Positions 44,709 through 54,950 are shown, numbered from the stretch's first letter. The stretch: DNA of 64,000 nt from Burkholderia sp. WP9 (GCF_900104795.1 NZ_FNTG01000002.1:2914001-2978000); one strand, 5' to 3'. Notes: generated by a model not told the origin, from the sequence alone. A program made the numbers and translations.

Positions 44709-46316
44709 ATGCCGATCATCGAATCAAAGCTGAATCCGCGCTCGGACGACTTCCGCGCCAATGCGGCAGCGCTCGAAGCGCTGGTCGCCGACCTTCGCGC
44801 GAAAGTCGAAAAACTCGCGCTGGGCGGTGGTCAGGCGGCGCGCGACAAACACACGGGCCGCGGCAAACTGCTGCCGCGCGATCGCATCGCGCAACTGCTC
44901 GATCCGGGTACGCCGTTTCTCGAGTTCTCGCAACTCGCGGCTTACGGCATGTATCACAACGATGCGCCCGGCGCGGGTGTCATCACCGGGATTGGCCGGA
45001 TCGCGGGGCAGGAGTGCGTGATCGTCTGCAACGATGCGACGGTCAAGGGTGGTACCTACTATCCCGTCACCGTCAAAAAGCACGTGCGGGCGCAGGAAAT
45101 CGCCGCTGAAAATCATTTGCCCTGTGTGTATCTGGTCGACTCGGGCGGCGCGAATCTGCCGAACCAGGACGACGTGTTTCCGGACCGCGATCATTTCGGC
45201 CGCATCTTCTACAACCAGGCGAATCTGTCCGCCGCGGGCATTCCGCAGATCGCCGTCGTGATGGGGTCTTGTACCGCGGGCGGTGCGTATGTGCCGGCCA
45301 TGAGCGACGAGTCGATCATCGTCAAGAATCAGGGGACGATTTTTCTGGGCGGTCCGCCGCTCGTGAAAGCGGCCACCGGCGAAGTGGTCAGCGCGGAAGA
45401 TCTCGGCGGCGGCGATGTGCATACGCGTCTGTCGGGCGTGGTCGATCATCTCGCGCAAAACGACGCGCATGCGCTCGGGATTGCGCGCAGTATCGTCGGC
45501 AATCTGAATCGCAGCAAGCAGGTGCCGGTTGCGTTGCAGGAGCCGAAGCCGCCGCGCTACGACGTAAAGAGCATGTACGGCGTGATTCCCGTGGATACGC
45601 GCAAGCCGTTCGACATTCGCGAGGTGATCGCGCGTATCGTCGACGACTCCGCGTTCGACGAATTCAAGGCACGCTACGGCACCACGCTCGTGTGCGGTTT
45701 CGCGCATATCTGGGGACATCCGGTCGGCATCATCGCGAATAACGGCATTCTGTTTTCGGAGTCCGCGCTCAAGGGCGCGCACTTCATCGAGTTGTGCTGC
45801 CAGCGCAAGATTCCGCTGGTGTTCCTGCAGAACATCACCGGCTTCATGGTGGGCCGCAAATACGAAAACGAAGGCATTGCGCGCAACGGCGCGAAGATGG
45901 TGACGGCGGTGGCCACGGCCAAGGTGCCGAAGTTCACGGTGATCATCGGCGGCTCGTTCGGTGCGGGCAATTACGGCATGTGCGGCCGCGCGTATTCGCC
46001 GCGCTTTCTGTGGATGTGGCCGAACGCGCGCATCTCGGTGATGGGCGGCGAGCAGGCGGCGTCGGTGCTGGCCACGGTGAAGCGCGACGGCATTGAAGGC
46101 AAGGGCGGTGCGTGGAGCGCGGAAGAAGAAGAAGCGTTCAAGCAGCCGATCCGCGATCAATACGAACATCAGGGCCACCCGTACTATGCCAGCGCGCGCC
46201 TGTGGGACGACGGCGTGATCGATCCGGCGCAAACGCGCGACGTGCTCGGTCTCGGCCTGTCGGCCGCGATGAACGCGCCGATCGAAGACACGCGTTTCGG
46301 CGTGTTCAGAATGTGA
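44709..46316 (+). CDS. liuB: Methylcrotonyl-CoA carboxylase, carboxyltransferase (beta) subunit
   Basis: 535 residues. It transfers CO2 from biotin on LiuD to 3-methylcrotonyl-CoA. The N-terminal crotonase half has [18 protein letters not shown] and [19 protein letters not shown]; the C-terminal half has [40 protein letters not shown] and [13 protein letters not shown]. The length is standard. It follows liuA by 14 bp and precedes liuC by 31 bp. Confidence 0.95.
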   Translation: MPIIESKLNPRSDDFRANAAALEALVADLRAKVEKLALGGGQAARDKHTGRGKLLPRDRIAQLLDPGTPFLEFSQLAAYGMYHNDAPGAGVITGIGRIAGQECVIVCNDATVKGGTYYPVTVKKHVRAQEIAAENHLPCVYLVDSGGANLPNQDDVFPDRDHFGRIFYNQANLSAAGIPQIAVVMGSCTAGGAYVPAMSDESIIVKNQGTIFLGGPPLVKAATGEVVSAEDLGGGDVHTRLSGVVDHLAQNDAHALGIARSIVGNLNRSKQVPVALQEPKPPRYDVKSMYGVIPVDTRKPFDIREVIARIVDDSAFDEFKARYGTTLVCGFAHIWGHPVGIIANNGILFSESALKGAHFIELCCQRKIPLVFLQNITGFMVGRKYENEGIARNGAKMVTAVATAKVPKFTVIIGGSFGAGNYGMCGRAYSPRFLWMWPNARISVMGGEQAASVLATVKRDGIEGKGGAWSAEEEEAFKQPIRDQYEHQGHPYYASARLWDDGVIDPAQTRDVLGLGLSAAMNAPIEDTRFGVFRM

Positions 46317-46347
46317 CGATGCGCGAGAAAGCGCGGGAGCTGCGACG

Positions 46348-47133
46348 ATGCAATACGAAACACTGACGGTCGAATTCGCCGGACAGATCGCCACGGTCAC
46401 ATTGAATCGGCCGGACGTGCGCAACGCGTTCAACGAAACGATGATCGCCGAAGTGACCTCGGCCTTCACGGCGCTCAACGATCGCGACGACGTGCGCGCG
46501 GTGGTGCTCGCCGCGAACGGCAAGGCATTCTGCGCGGGCGCCGATCTGAACTGGATGAAGAAGATGGCCGGTTACTCGGACGACGAGAATCGAGCCGATG
46601 CAATGTTGCTGGCGAACATGCTGTCGTCGATCTATCGCTGCAACAAGCCGGTGATCGCGCGCGTGAACGGCGACGCGTACGCGGGCGGCATGGGTTTGAT
46701 CTCGGCGTGCGACATCGTGGTGGCCGTTGAAAACGCGCGCTTTTGCCTTTCGGAAGCGCGCCTCGGTCTGATTCCGGCCACCATCGCGCCGTACGTGATT
46801 CGTGCGCTGGGCGAGCAGGCGTCGCGCCGCTATTTCACCACCGCCGAGCAGTTCGATTGTGCGACGGCGTTGCGCCTCGGGCTGGTCAGTGAAGCCGTCA
46901 GCGTGGAGCGACTCGACGCCACCGTGCGGCAGATTGCCGAGACGCTTTGCGCCAACGGTCCGCAGGCGGTGCGCGCGTGCAAGCAGCTCGTGCAGGACAT
47001 CGCGGACCACGAGTTGAACGACGCGATGATCGAAGACACGGCGGCGCGCATCGCGCGCACGCGTGCCGGCGCCGAAGGGCGCGAGGGCGTGGCGTCGTTC
47101 CTCGAAAAACGCCCGCCCGCCTGGCGTAACTAA
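46348..47133 (+). CDS. liuC: Methylglutaconyl-CoA hydratase (enoyl-CoA hydratase family)
   Basis: 261 residues, crotonase family. It hydrates 3-methylglutaconyl-CoA to HMG-CoA. The oxyanion region is KAFCAGADLNWMKKMAGY, and GDAYAGGMGLISACDIVVA with SEARLGLIPATIAPYV carries the catalytic Glu. The DLNWMK segment is typical of LiuC. It ends EKRPPAWRN, the common family terminus. It lies between liuB and liuD in the operon. Confidence 0.92.
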   Translation: MQYETLTVEFAGQIATVTLNRPDVRNAFNETMIAEVTSAFTALNDRDDVRAVVLAANGKAFCAGADLNWMKKMAGYSDDENRADAMLLANMLSSIYRCNKPVIARVNGDAYAGGMGLISACDIVVAVENARFCLSEARLGLIPATIAPYVIRALGEQASRRYFTTAEQFDCATALRLGLVSEAVSVERLDATVRQIAETLCANGPQAVRACKQLVQDIADHELNDAMIEDTAARIARTRAGAEGREGVASFLEKRPPAWRN

Positions 47134-47213
47134 CGCATCCATTCCAGGGCGCGCGCAGCGCCTTGACCAGAACAACAGCCCCGATAAAACGGCACACTTC
47201 ATCGAGACACTTC

Positions 47214-49259
47214 ATGTTCAACAAGATCCTGATTGCCAACCGGGGCGAGATTGCGTGCCGCGTCGCCGCGACCTGCAAGCGGCTCGGCATTGCGAGCGTG
47301 GCCGTCTATTCCGATGCGGACGCCAATGCGAAGCACGTGGCCGCGTGTGACGAGGCGGTGCATATCGGCGGTTCGACGGCGGCGGAAAGCTATCTGCGCG
47401 TCGAACGCATCATCGAAGCCGCGCGCGCCACCGGCGCGCAGGCGGTGCATCCGGGCTACGGCTTCCTGTCGGAGAACGAAGCTTTCGCGCATGCGTGCGA
47501 GGCCGCCGGCATTGTGTTCATCGGACCGCCGGTCGAGGCGATTGCGGCGATGGGCTCGAAAGCCGCCGCGAAGGCGCTGATGCACGCGGCCGCCGTGCCG
47601 CTCGTGCCGGGCTATCACGGCGACGATCAGGACCCGCAACTGCTGCACCGCGAGGCCGATGCGATCGGTTATCCGGTGCTGCTCAAAGCCAGCGCCGGTG
47701 GCGGCGGCAAGGGCATGCGCGTGGTCGAGCGCAGCGAGGATTTCGCGGCGGCGCTGGCTTCGTGCAAGCGGGAAGCCGCGAGCAGCTTCGGCAATGATCG
47801 CGTGCTGATCGAAAAGTATCTGACGCGGCCGCGCCATGTGGAAGTGCAGGTGTTCGCGGACCGCCACGGCGGCGCTGTCTATCTGTTCGACCGCGATTGC
47901 TCGGTGCAGCGGCGTCACCAGAAAGTGCTGGAAGAAGCGCCCGCGCCCGGCTTGCCCGCTGAAGTCAAGCGCGAAATGGGCGAGGCCGCGGTGGCCGCCG
48001 CGCGCGCGGTGAATTACGTCGGTGCGGGCACGGTCGAATTCATCATGACCAGCACGGGCGAATTCTATTTCATGGAAATGAATACGCGCCTGCAGGTCGA
48101 GCATCCGGTCACGGAAATGGTCACCGGCCAGGACCTCGTGGCATGGCAACTGCGCGTCGCCGCCGGCGAGCCGCTGCCGCTCGCGCAGGAACAGTTGAAG
48201 ATCGACGGCCACGCCATCGAAGCGCGTATCTACGCTGAGCACCCGGCGCGCGGTTTCCTGCCGTCCACAGGCACGCTCAAGCATCTGCGCATGCCGGAAG
48301 GCGTGGAGTTCGCGATCGATGCGGCAGGTCTTGGCGAGCCGGGACGCAAGGCGCCGGTGCGTATCGACAGCGGCGTGCGTGAGGGCGACACCATCACGCC
48401 GTTCTACGATCCGATGATTGCGAAGCTGATCGTGCACGGCGCCACGCGTGAAGAGGCGCTCGCGCGTCTGAGCCGCGCGCTGCATGCGTGCGAGGTGGTC
48501 GGCCCGCACACCAACATCGAGTTCCTGCAAAGCATCGTGGCTAGCGAGCCGTTTGCGACCGGCGATCTCGACACGGGCTTGATCGAGCGTCATCACGACG
48601 CCTTGTTCGCGCCGTGCAAGAAGCCATACAAGGAAGCGCTGGCGCTCGCTTGCGCGGCGCTGCTCACGCGCGAGGGCGGCACGGCGCACGGCGCGTCGCC
48701 GTGGGACGCGTTGTCGCATTGGCGGCTGAATGGCGGTTATACGCAGACGCTCGGCTGGCGCGACATGGACAGCAGCGGCGATCACGCAAGCCTGTTCACG
48801 GTCGCGTTCGCGCGCGACGGCAGCACGCAAACGCTCGAACACGACGGCGTGCGCGAGGACTTCAGCTGGTCGAACGGCAGCGGCCCGCATGAATTCCGCG
48901 CGACGATCGGGGATGCGCGGGCAACGGGCCGTGTATTCGTCGACGGCGATACGTTCCATGTGTTTTGCCTCGGCGAAGCGCTCGCGTTCGAATGGCAAAA
49001 CCTGCTCGCACACGCTGCGGACGCCGAAGGCGGCGAAGGCCGTCTGACCGCGCCGATGCCGGGCAAGGTGATCGCGGTGCTGGTGGAACCGGGCACGGTG
49101 GTGGAGAAGGGCACGCCGCTGATCGTGATGGAAGCGATGAAGATGGAGCACACCATCGGTGCGCCGGCTGCCGGCACGGTTTCGGAGGTGCTGTATTCAG
49201 TCGGCGATCAGGTTGCCGACGGCGCGCAGCTTCTGGTGCTGGATGTGCAGCAGCAGTAA
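47214..49259 (+). CDS. liuD: Methylcrotonyl-CoA carboxylase, biotin (alpha) subunit
   Basis: 681 residues. The biotin carboxylase domain is at about 1-445 (KILIANRGEIACRV, the ATP loop KASAGGGGKGMRVV, EMNTRLQVEHPVTE). A linker domain follows, and the C-terminal biotinyl domain has the biotin Lys in VMEAMKMEHT. It carboxylates its own biotin with bicarbonate and ATP. The ATG (MFNKILIAN) is at 47214; the open frame before it has no site. It is the last liu gene here: HMG-CoA lyase (liuE), often next, is absent, and a convergent gene follows after 9 bp. Confidence 0.95.
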   Translation: MFNKILIANRGEIACRVAATCKRLGIASVAVYSDADANAKHVAACDEAVHIGGSTAAESYLRVERIIEAARATGAQAVHPGYGFLSENEAFAHACEAAGIVFIGPPVEAIAAMGSKAAAKALMHAAAVPLVPGYHGDDQDPQLLHREADAIGYPVLLKASAGGGGKGMRVVERSEDFAAALASCKREAASSFGNDRVLIEKYLTRPRHVEVQVFADRHGGAVYLFDRDCSVQRRHQKVLEEAPAPGLPAEVKREMGEAAVAAARAVNYVGAGTVEFIMTSTGEFYFMEMNTRLQVEHPVTEMVTGQDLVAWQLRVAAGEPLPLAQEQLKIDGHAIEARIYAEHPARGFLPSTGTLKHLRMPEGVEFAIDAAGLGEPGRKAPVRIDSGVREGDTITPFYDPMIAKLIVHGATREEALARLSRALHACEVVGPHTNIEFLQSIVASEPFATGDLDTGLIERHHDALFAPCKKPYKEALALACAALLTREGGTAHGASPWDALSHWRLNGGYTQTLGWRDMDSSGDHASLFTVAFARDGSTQTLEHDGVREDFSWSNGSGPHEFRATIGDARATGRVFVDGDTFHVFCLGEALAFEWQNLLAHAADAEGGEGRLTAPMPGKVIAVLVEPGTVVEKGTPLIVMEAMKMEHTIGAPAAGTVSEVLYSVGDQVADGAQLLVLDVQQQ

Positions 49260-49268
49260 GGGCGCAAC

Positions 49269-50060
49269 TCAGGCGAGGCGCGTATAGCCGACGGCGCGCG
49301 CCTCGCTTTCAAGCTGCTCGATGCGGTCGTAATCCGAGCGCGGCAACACGGAAAACCCCTGCAAACGCAGGCGTTTCGCACGCTCGGGCTGGATCACGAG
49401 TACCTCGTTCAATGCTTCGCGCAGTGCTTCCACGGTGGCCGTGGGTACCGTGTCGGAAGCGATCAAAGGCAGGCCCGGCGAGGGCGCTGTCGTGCCGATC
49501 CGGCGCACCTGACGGGCCAGTTCCGGTATTTCGTCGCAGACGAAAGCGAAGGTCACGCAATCGATCGCCGCGACATCCGCGTGATTTTCGGCCACCGCGC
49601 GCAACGAGCCGAGATGCGAGCCGGTTCGCAATACCGCGCTGAAAAATAGACCAGCGCGCGCGAGCGGCGCCACGGTGTGGCGAAACACGTTCATGCCGCT
49701 ATTCGAATCGTCCTGGTTGTACGCCGCACGCGCGCCGCGACACGCCGCTAATGTATCGAACGGCGCATCCGCGCGCGTCACCAGCACGCTTGAATAATGC
49801 GCGCCCTCGCAGCCCGGCGCGTCAAAGCGGGGCGTCGCGATCAGTTGTACCTGGTCCTGCAAGCCATGCATGAACGGATAGCCGCAGGTTTGCGAGATCA
49901 GCAGATTGGGGCGCCGCCAGAAGCCGTGCAATTCTTCGTCCGGTTCGACGATGCGGCACGCCGGCTTGACCATGCGCAGCACGTCGGCGAGCCACTCGCG
50001 CCACTCGAAGTCGAGCGCGGGTGTGACGTTATACATTGGCAGGGCGGCGATCCAGGTCAT
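49269..50060 (-). CDS. PhnD/SsuA-type substrate-binding-like protein without signal peptide
   Basis: 263 residues. The fold resembles periplasmic phosphonate-binding PhnD: TWIAALPMYNVTPAL, ISQTCGYPFMHGL, then HYSSVLVTRADAPFDTLAAC, AYNQDDSNSGMNVFRH and the hinge VAAIDCVTFAFV. There is no signal peptide or lipobox, and no ABC permease or ATPase nearby. It is therefore probably a cytoplasmic sensor or enzyme derived from a binding protein. It is convergent with liuD and is preceded, on its strand, by the DUF1488 gene (25 bp). Confidence 0.75.
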   Translation of the reverse strand: MTWIAALPMYNVTPALDFEWREWLADVLRMVKPACRIVEPDEELHGFWRRPNLLISQTCGYPFMHGLQDQVQLIATPRFDAPGCEGAHYSSVLVTRADAPFDTLAACRGARAAYNQDDSNSGMNVFRHTVAPLARAGLFFSAVLRTGSHLGSLRAVAENHADVAAIDCVTFAFVCDEIPELARQVRRIGTTAPSPGLPLIASDTVPTATVEALREALNEVLVIQPERAKRLRLQGFSVLPRSDYDRIEQLESEARAVGYTRLA

Positions 50061-50085
50061 GACGCTATTCTGGCATGCCTGCTAT

Positions 50086-50364
50086 TTAATGTCTGACCAT
50101 TCGGAATTCGTCGAGGCCGAGACGCACCGGCTCCGACGGTCTGAACGCCCATTTCTGCGCGGCGACCGAAAGGATTTCCAGCTGCGCGTCCTCGAATGCG
50201 ACGAGCAGGTCCTGCTTGCGCTTGCTCGCCGCGCCGCAATAGGTCACGAGTGCTTCGGCGCTGACCTCGAAGATCTGCGCGCGATCATCGCAGCACACCC
50301 GGAACGCGACCGTCGCGCATTCCGTCACACAGGGCCTGAACCCTTCATCCACATAGACTGACAT
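50086..50364 (-). CDS. DUF1488 family small protein
   Basis: 92 residues. The pattern VAFRVCCDDRAQIFEVSAEAL, followed by a helical C-terminus, matches DUF1488 (about 85-95 residues, function unknown). The start at 50364 (MSVYVDEGFRP) has GGGAG upstream; an ATG at 50370 is too close to that site. It lies 25 bp before the PhnD-like gene on the same strand and may form a pair with it. Confidence 0.7.
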   Translation of the reverse strand: MSVYVDEGFRPCVTECATVAFRVCCDDRAQIFEVSAEALVTYCGAASKRKQDLLVAFEDAQLEILSVAAQKWAFRPSEPVRLGLDEFRMVRH

Positions 50365-50553
50365 GGCCATCTCCCGCCGCACGCCTGAGTCGTCAGGATG
50401 ACAAGCCGTAAGCTCGCGGTATGTGGGAAAACCGGCATTTGCCGTGAAATGGCCGCGACTTTATCCGCTTCGGCGAGCGGCGGCTTCGCCGGTGGCCCTC
50501 AAGCGCCCGAGTTACTGCGGGAACACCCGTACGACCGCGACAGGACGCGCCGC

Positions 50554-53500
50554 TCACGCCACCATGCGCGCATGGGTCCAGGACCACAAATCGGCCGGCG
50601 ACAACGACTTCGAAAACAGAAAGCCCTGCAGTTCGTCACAACCGATCGTACGAAGAATGCGCGCCTGATGCTCGCTCTCGACACCCTCGGCGACCACCCG
50701 CAGACCCAATTCATGGCCGAGTTCGATGATCGTGCGGACGATGGCGAGGTCCGCGCGGGCATCGAGCATGTCGAGCACGAACGCGCGATCGATCTTGAGC
50801 CGATCAAGCGGAAAGCGGTTCAGATAGCTGAGGCTCGAATAGCCGATGCCGAAATCGTCGAGCGCGAGTTTGACTCCGAGCGCGCGGATCGCGTTGATCA
50901 TGGCGAGATAGTTTTCCGCGTTGTCCATCAACACGGTCTCGGTGATCTCGAGTTCTAGCCGCGACGGCTCGACGCCATGCCGCGCGAGACTGTCCGCGAG
51001 CGTGCCGATCAGGTCCGAATCGCGCAACTGGATGGCCGACAGGTTGATCGACACGCGTAGCGGCATCAGGCCTTGCGCGTCCCACTCGGCGATCTGCCGG
51101 CAGGCTTCGTCGATCACCCACGCGCCGATCGGAATGATGAGCCGCGTGTCTTCCGCGACCGGAATGAATTGCGCGGGCGACACGATGCCGATTTGCGGGC
51201 TGTTCCAACGCAGCAGCCCTTCGACTGCTAGCAGTTCGCCCGTGTGCGCATCGACGCACGGCTGGTACTCGAGCCGGAACTCGTGCATCGCAATGGCGGT
51301 GCGCAGGCAGGCTTCGAGCGTCAGCCGGTAGCGGGTGCGTTCGGCGATGTCGGGCGCGAAGAACTTCACGAGATTGCGCCCCGCACCCTTCGCCTGGTAC
51401 ATCGCGGCGTCGGCGTTCTGCATCAGCGTCTCGATGTCCTCGCCGTCCTCGGGGAACAGCGCCACGCCGACACTGCACGACACCTGCAGCGTAACGCCGC
51501 CGACCTCGTGCGGCTGGCGCACGAGCGGCAGCAGACGATCCTCGATCGTACGCGTCACGTCCGCCGCGTTGCTGACGCCGTTCAGGATCACCGTGAACTC
51601 ATCGCCGCCGAGCCGGCTCACTGTGTCGTTGCTGCGCACGGCTTGCAACAGGCGTCGCGAGACCGAGCGCAGCAGACTGTCGCCAATGTGATGACCCAGT
51701 GAATCGTTAATGTTCTTGAAGCGGTCGAGATCGATGAACAACACCGCGACGCGCTGCCCGGTGCGCCGCGCGTTGCCGAGCACCACGCCGAGGCGTTTCA
51801 CGAACAGCTCGCGGTTCGGCAGCTCCGTCAGCACGTCGTGCTCAGCGAGGAACTGGATGCGCGCCTCGCTCTTCTTGCGGTCGGTGATATCGATCAGCGT
51901 GCAGATGTAGTGCGACAGGTTCGCGCGCCGGTCGCGCACCGCGCTCACCATCAGCCACGCCGGATAGTCACTGCCCGCGCGCCGGCGCACATGTGCTTCA
52001 CCGTGCCATGCGCTCAGGCGGTCGACGGAATCGATCACGGCCGGGAGAATGTCGTCATGTTCCTGCGAGGCGAAGAGAAACGCGGGCTCCTTGCCTGTCA
52101 CGTCGTCGGCGCGATATCCCGTTGCTCGATAGAACGACGCGTTGGCGGTCACGAGCCGCCGTTGCGCATCGAGAATAAGGATCGCTTCCGAGGACGCCTC
52201 GAACACCTTGCCCCACAATTCCAGGCGCTGCTCCATCAGTTTGATCTGGTTGATCGGCGTGAAGGCGGTCAGCACGGCGTCGCGCCCCTGGAAGTCGAGG
52301 CGCCGCGCCGACAGCATGGCCCATGTGGACTCTTTGGCGGCTTTCCAGTGCACCTCGAATTCGTCGACCGCCTCGCGGTCGGAGAGCTGCTGGAAAAAAC
52401 GCGCGCGCACCTCCGAGTCGAGGCCGACGGCCCACGGGTCGACCGTACAGCCGTTCAGCCAGTAAAGCGCGGGCTTGTTAGCGTGCAACACCTCGTGCCC
52501 CGGGATCGACGTGACGACCATCGGCACCGGGGTCGCCTCGACGAGCGCGTACTGGGCGGCCGACGCGCGTGCGGTCGCGGCGAGTTCCTTCTGCACGTCG
52601 CGCTCGCGATCGAGTTGCGCGAGCATGTCGTTGAAACCGCGCACCAGCTGGCCGATTTCGTCCTGACTATGCCAGCGGGCGCGCAGCGAATGGTCGCCCG
52701 TGCGCCGCACCGTGTCCATCACGCGCGCGAGCTGGCGCAGTGGCCGCGAAATCTGCTGGGCGACGAAATACACCATGCTCAGGATCGCGCACAGCAGAAA
52801 TAGCGCTGTGCCGAGATGCAGCCACATGCGCTCAAAGAGGCCGCGCACGCGCTCGTGCAGCAGTCGTTCGAGCTGGTTGCCGGTCGCGCTCCACGCGTCG
52901 CTCACGCTCATCACCACGCGCTGCTGGGCGGCATCGAGCGCGGCGAGGGTGGCGTCATCCGAGCCGGCATCGACGGCGGCGCCGGCCACACGCCGATACG
53001 CGTCGATCGCGGCGAGCATGCGCGTGAGGGGCGGGCCGATCGTCGTGGTCAGCGTGCCGTTCGTGGCCGCGGCCTCCGCATAGTCGGAACGCAGTCCCTG
53101 CAATACCGCATCGAGCTGGCCTTCCAGTACGAGGTAGCGGGTCCGCATCTCGTCGTGGCTCATCCGTGCAGCGTGAAGACGCGCGCCGGCGTCGTGCAGG
53201 TGCCGGCCCATCCGGTTGACGTCGCCGAGCAGCTCCGGATAGCGCAGGATGGACAGCGACATCGAGTAGTAGCTGTCGAGGTCCGGGTCCAGAATCAGGT
53301 TCGACTGGTTGCCGACGCGTGTGACCAGCTCGCGTGTCGCTTCGAGGCCGACGTCCACTGTCGCGGCGCCCGCATGCGGCGCGGCGCTGGCCGTCAGCGC
53401 CGCGAGCACACGCGCATTGAGTTCCGCGCTTTGCATGTTCGCGCCATAGCGGCGCTCCGCGTCGGCGAGCCCGTCCGCCGTGCGTTGCAACTGGGCCGCC

Positions 53501-53733
53501 GTTCGCGGCTGCCCGGCCCCCGCGAGCGCGAAGTCGATGAGCGCGTCGTGTACGGCCGCGACGTAGGCGTTGCCGACCAGCTCCTTGTCGGAGAAGTCGA
53601 TCGCGATGTATTTCTCGTGGATCAGAATGCCGCTGATGTACAGCACCGCGCTCAGGTCGAGCAGATAGATCAGCAGCAGCTTGCGGCCGACGCGAAGGCG
53701 CGCGAGAAACCGGAAGAACAGATTGCGTTTCAT
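50554..53733 (-). CDS. Membrane PAS-GGDEF-EAL c-di-GMP signalling protein
   Basis: 1059 residues. TM1 is at about 18-38, a periplasmic helical sensor region at about 40-305, and TM2 at about 306-330. HAMP follows (about 330-383; SRPLRQLARVMDTVRRTGDH), then two PAS domains (about 395-505 and 515-635). The GGDEF domain (about 640-800) has RLGGDEFTVIL with the inhibitory RxxD (RSND) upstream. The EAL domain (about 815-1055) has VEGLLRWN (EGL), INLSA, EITETVLM, DDFGIGYSS, KIDRAF and AEGVES. Both catalytic sets look complete. It senses a periplasmic or redox signal and makes or destroys c-di-GMP. It is monocistronic. Confidence 0.92.
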   Translation of the reverse strand: MKRNLFFRFLARLRVGRKLLLIYLLDLSAVLYISGILIHEKYIAIDFSDKELVGNAYVAAVHDALIDFALAGAGQPRTAAQLQRTADGLADAERRYGANMQSAELNARVLAALTASAAPHAGAATVDVGLEATRELVTRVGNQSNLILDPDLDSYYSMSLSILRYPELLGDVNRMGRHLHDAGARLHAARMSHDEMRTRYLVLEGQLDAVLQGLRSDYAEAAATNGTLTTTIGPPLTRMLAAIDAYRRVAGAAVDAGSDDATLAALDAAQQRVVMSVSDAWSATGNQLERLLHERVRGLFERMWLHLGTALFLLCAILSMVYFVAQQISRPLRQLARVMDTVRRTGDHSLRARWHSQDEIGQLVRGFNDMLAQLDRERDVQKELAATARASAAQYALVEATPVPMVVTSIPGHEVLHANKPALYWLNGCTVDPWAVGLDSEVRARFFQQLSDREAVDEFEVHWKAAKESTWAMLSARRLDFQGRDAVLTAFTPINQIKLMEQRLELWGKVFEASSEAILILDAQRRLVTANASFYRATGYRADDVTGKEPAFLFASQEHDDILPAVIDSVDRLSAWHGEAHVRRRAGSDYPAWLMVSAVRDRRANLSHYICTLIDITDRKKSEARIQFLAEHDVLTELPNRELFVKRLGVVLGNARRTGQRVAVLFIDLDRFKNINDSLGHHIGDSLLRSVSRRLLQAVRSNDTVSRLGGDEFTVILNGVSNAADVTRTIEDRLLPLVRQPHEVGGVTLQVSCSVGVALFPEDGEDIETLMQNADAAMYQAKGAGRNLVKFFAPDIAERTRYRLTLEACLRTAIAMHEFRLEYQPCVDAHTGELLAVEGLLRWNSPQIGIVSPAQFIPVAEDTRLIIPIGAWVIDEACRQIAEWDAQGLMPLRVSINLSAIQLRDSDLIGTLADSLARHGVEPSRLELEITETVLMDNAENYLAMINAIRALGVKLALDDFGIGYSSLSYLNRFPLDRLKIDRAFVLDMLDARADLAIVRTIIELGHELGLRVVAEGVESEHQARILRTIGCDELQGFLFSKSLSPADLWSWTHARMVA

Positions 53734-53966
53734 AGGCGCTGCCGCTCGACCGCGAAGCTTTCACCGCGTGCGCCATAAGCCAGACGTTTCACTGCGTTTC
53801 TCCATGCGGGGAGCGCCGGACCCGGGTCAGGTCCGAAGGCGGAAAAACCCCCTGATCATGGTATCGACCGGTTGGAGAACTTCTTTAGTCTTCGCTTAAA
53901 ACTCACCATTACGGTGCCGGAAACGCTGCATCACGGTGCGCATATTCGACGATGACGGGCACGTTC

Positions 53967-54767
53967 TCACCGTGGTGGCGCGTCGAGCCGCACGATCCAT
54001 CCTTCCGTTTCCTTGCTCTGTGCCGGATAACGCGTCAGCACGGCAGGGTCGTGACCGGGCACGACGTGTTGCGCGGAGTCCGCCAGTTCGTACGCGCGAC
54101 GGTAGCCTTCGATCATGTCACCCACGTTGTAGACGGCCGGGAACGGGCGGTTCTGTTCCATGTTCGCGTACAGGTGCGATGCGTCGGAAGCGAGCACCAC
54201 CCAGCCGCGCTCCGTATGCACACGCACCACCTGCAAGCCGTCGGTATGGCCGCCGACGCGATGCACGCTCAAGCCCGCCGTGATGTTCGACGCGCCGTCA
54301 TGAAACGCCACGCGGCCGTCGAAAACGCGGCCGACCATGGATTTGACGTCTTCCGGATCGAACGGGTGGTTCAGTGCGCCATGACACATGCAGCGGCCCG
54401 TGCAATACGCCATTTCGCGATCCTGCAGGTGGTAGCGCGCCTTCGGAAACAGCGAGCGGTTGCCGGCGTGGTCATAGTGCATATGCGTGACGATCACGTC
54501 TTCGACCGTGTCGGGACGGATGCCGATTGCGCCGAGCCCTTCTTCGACAGAATGCGTGATGATGCGGCGGCGCTTCGCGCCCACGTCGGCATCGAAACCC
54601 GTGTCGACGAGAAAAGTGCGGCTTTCGCCGACCACCGCCCACACGAAATAATCGAGCGGCATGTTCACATCGTGCGGGTCGCCGCCAATGAAGTTGTCGC
54701 GGGCGGGACGGTCGTGATGGGCGTACTTGATCGCGTAAATCTTGTAGTTTTCAGGTGCGGTTGTCAT
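53967..54767 (-). CDS. Metallo-beta-lactamase-fold lactonase (AHL-lactonase family)
   Basis: 266 residues. The zinc motif is VIVTHMHYDHAGN (HxHxDH), with further ligands in HRVGGHTDGLQ and VLASDASHLYAN. Family members open lactone rings, including acyl-homoserine lactones; the true substrate here may be a sugar or acid lactone of the adjacent catabolic cluster. The start is MTTAPENYKIYAIKYA at 54767. The frame is open to 56228 but that is the shadow of the LacI gene. It is divergent from the LacI gene, and an operator-like site (54794-54807) lies just before its start codon. Confidence 0.87.
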   Translation of the reverse strand: MTTAPENYKIYAIKYAHHDRPARDNFIGGDPHDVNMPLDYFVWAVVGESRTFLVDTGFDADVGAKRRRIITHSVEEGLGAIGIRPDTVEDVIVTHMHYDHAGNRSLFPKARYHLQDREMAYCTGRCMCHGALNHPFDPEDVKSMVGRVFDGRVAFHDGASNITAGLSVHRVGGHTDGLQVVRVHTERGWVVLASDASHLYANMEQNRPFPAVYNVGDMIEGYRRAYELADSAQHVVPGHDPAVLTRYPAQSKETEGWIVRLDAPPR

Positions 54768-54793
54768 GGCAGAGGCCTCCTGTTCCCAATGTA

Positions 54794-54807
54794 TGAGAGC
54801 GCTATCA
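54794..54807. promoter_or_regulatory. LacI-type operator, copy 1 (lactonase promoter)
   Basis: TGAGAGCGCTATCA, one mismatch from the palindrome TGATAGCGCTATCA. It lies 27 bp before the lactonase start codon, and read on that strand it contains TATGATAGCGCT, where TATGAT resembles a -10 box. It shares the exact 11-mer ATGATAGCGCT with copies 2 and 3. Confidence 0.75.
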
Positions 54808-54950
54808 TAGCAAGCGTCCGTCGGCTTGTGTTGCGTTGTTGCGGGCACGGTTCGGACCGTGTCGGGCTGCGCCGGTTGCCGCAACACGGCCCAGAACGCC
54901 GCCTGCCATAGGCTACAATCAGCCATCAAATCAAAGAGCCGGATGGGCGA

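Noticed and set aside
44724..46523. 599-codon open frame on the - strand over liuB, and a similar one at 47199-49151 over liuD
   Set aside because: Antisense shadows of highly conserved carboxylase genes; composition is His/Arg/Ala-rich and there are no recognisable domains.
53967..54767. Quorum-quenching role for the lactonase
   Set aside because: The HxHxDH motif supports a lactonase fold, but the operator shared with catabolic genes argues for a metabolic lactone. I left the substrate open.
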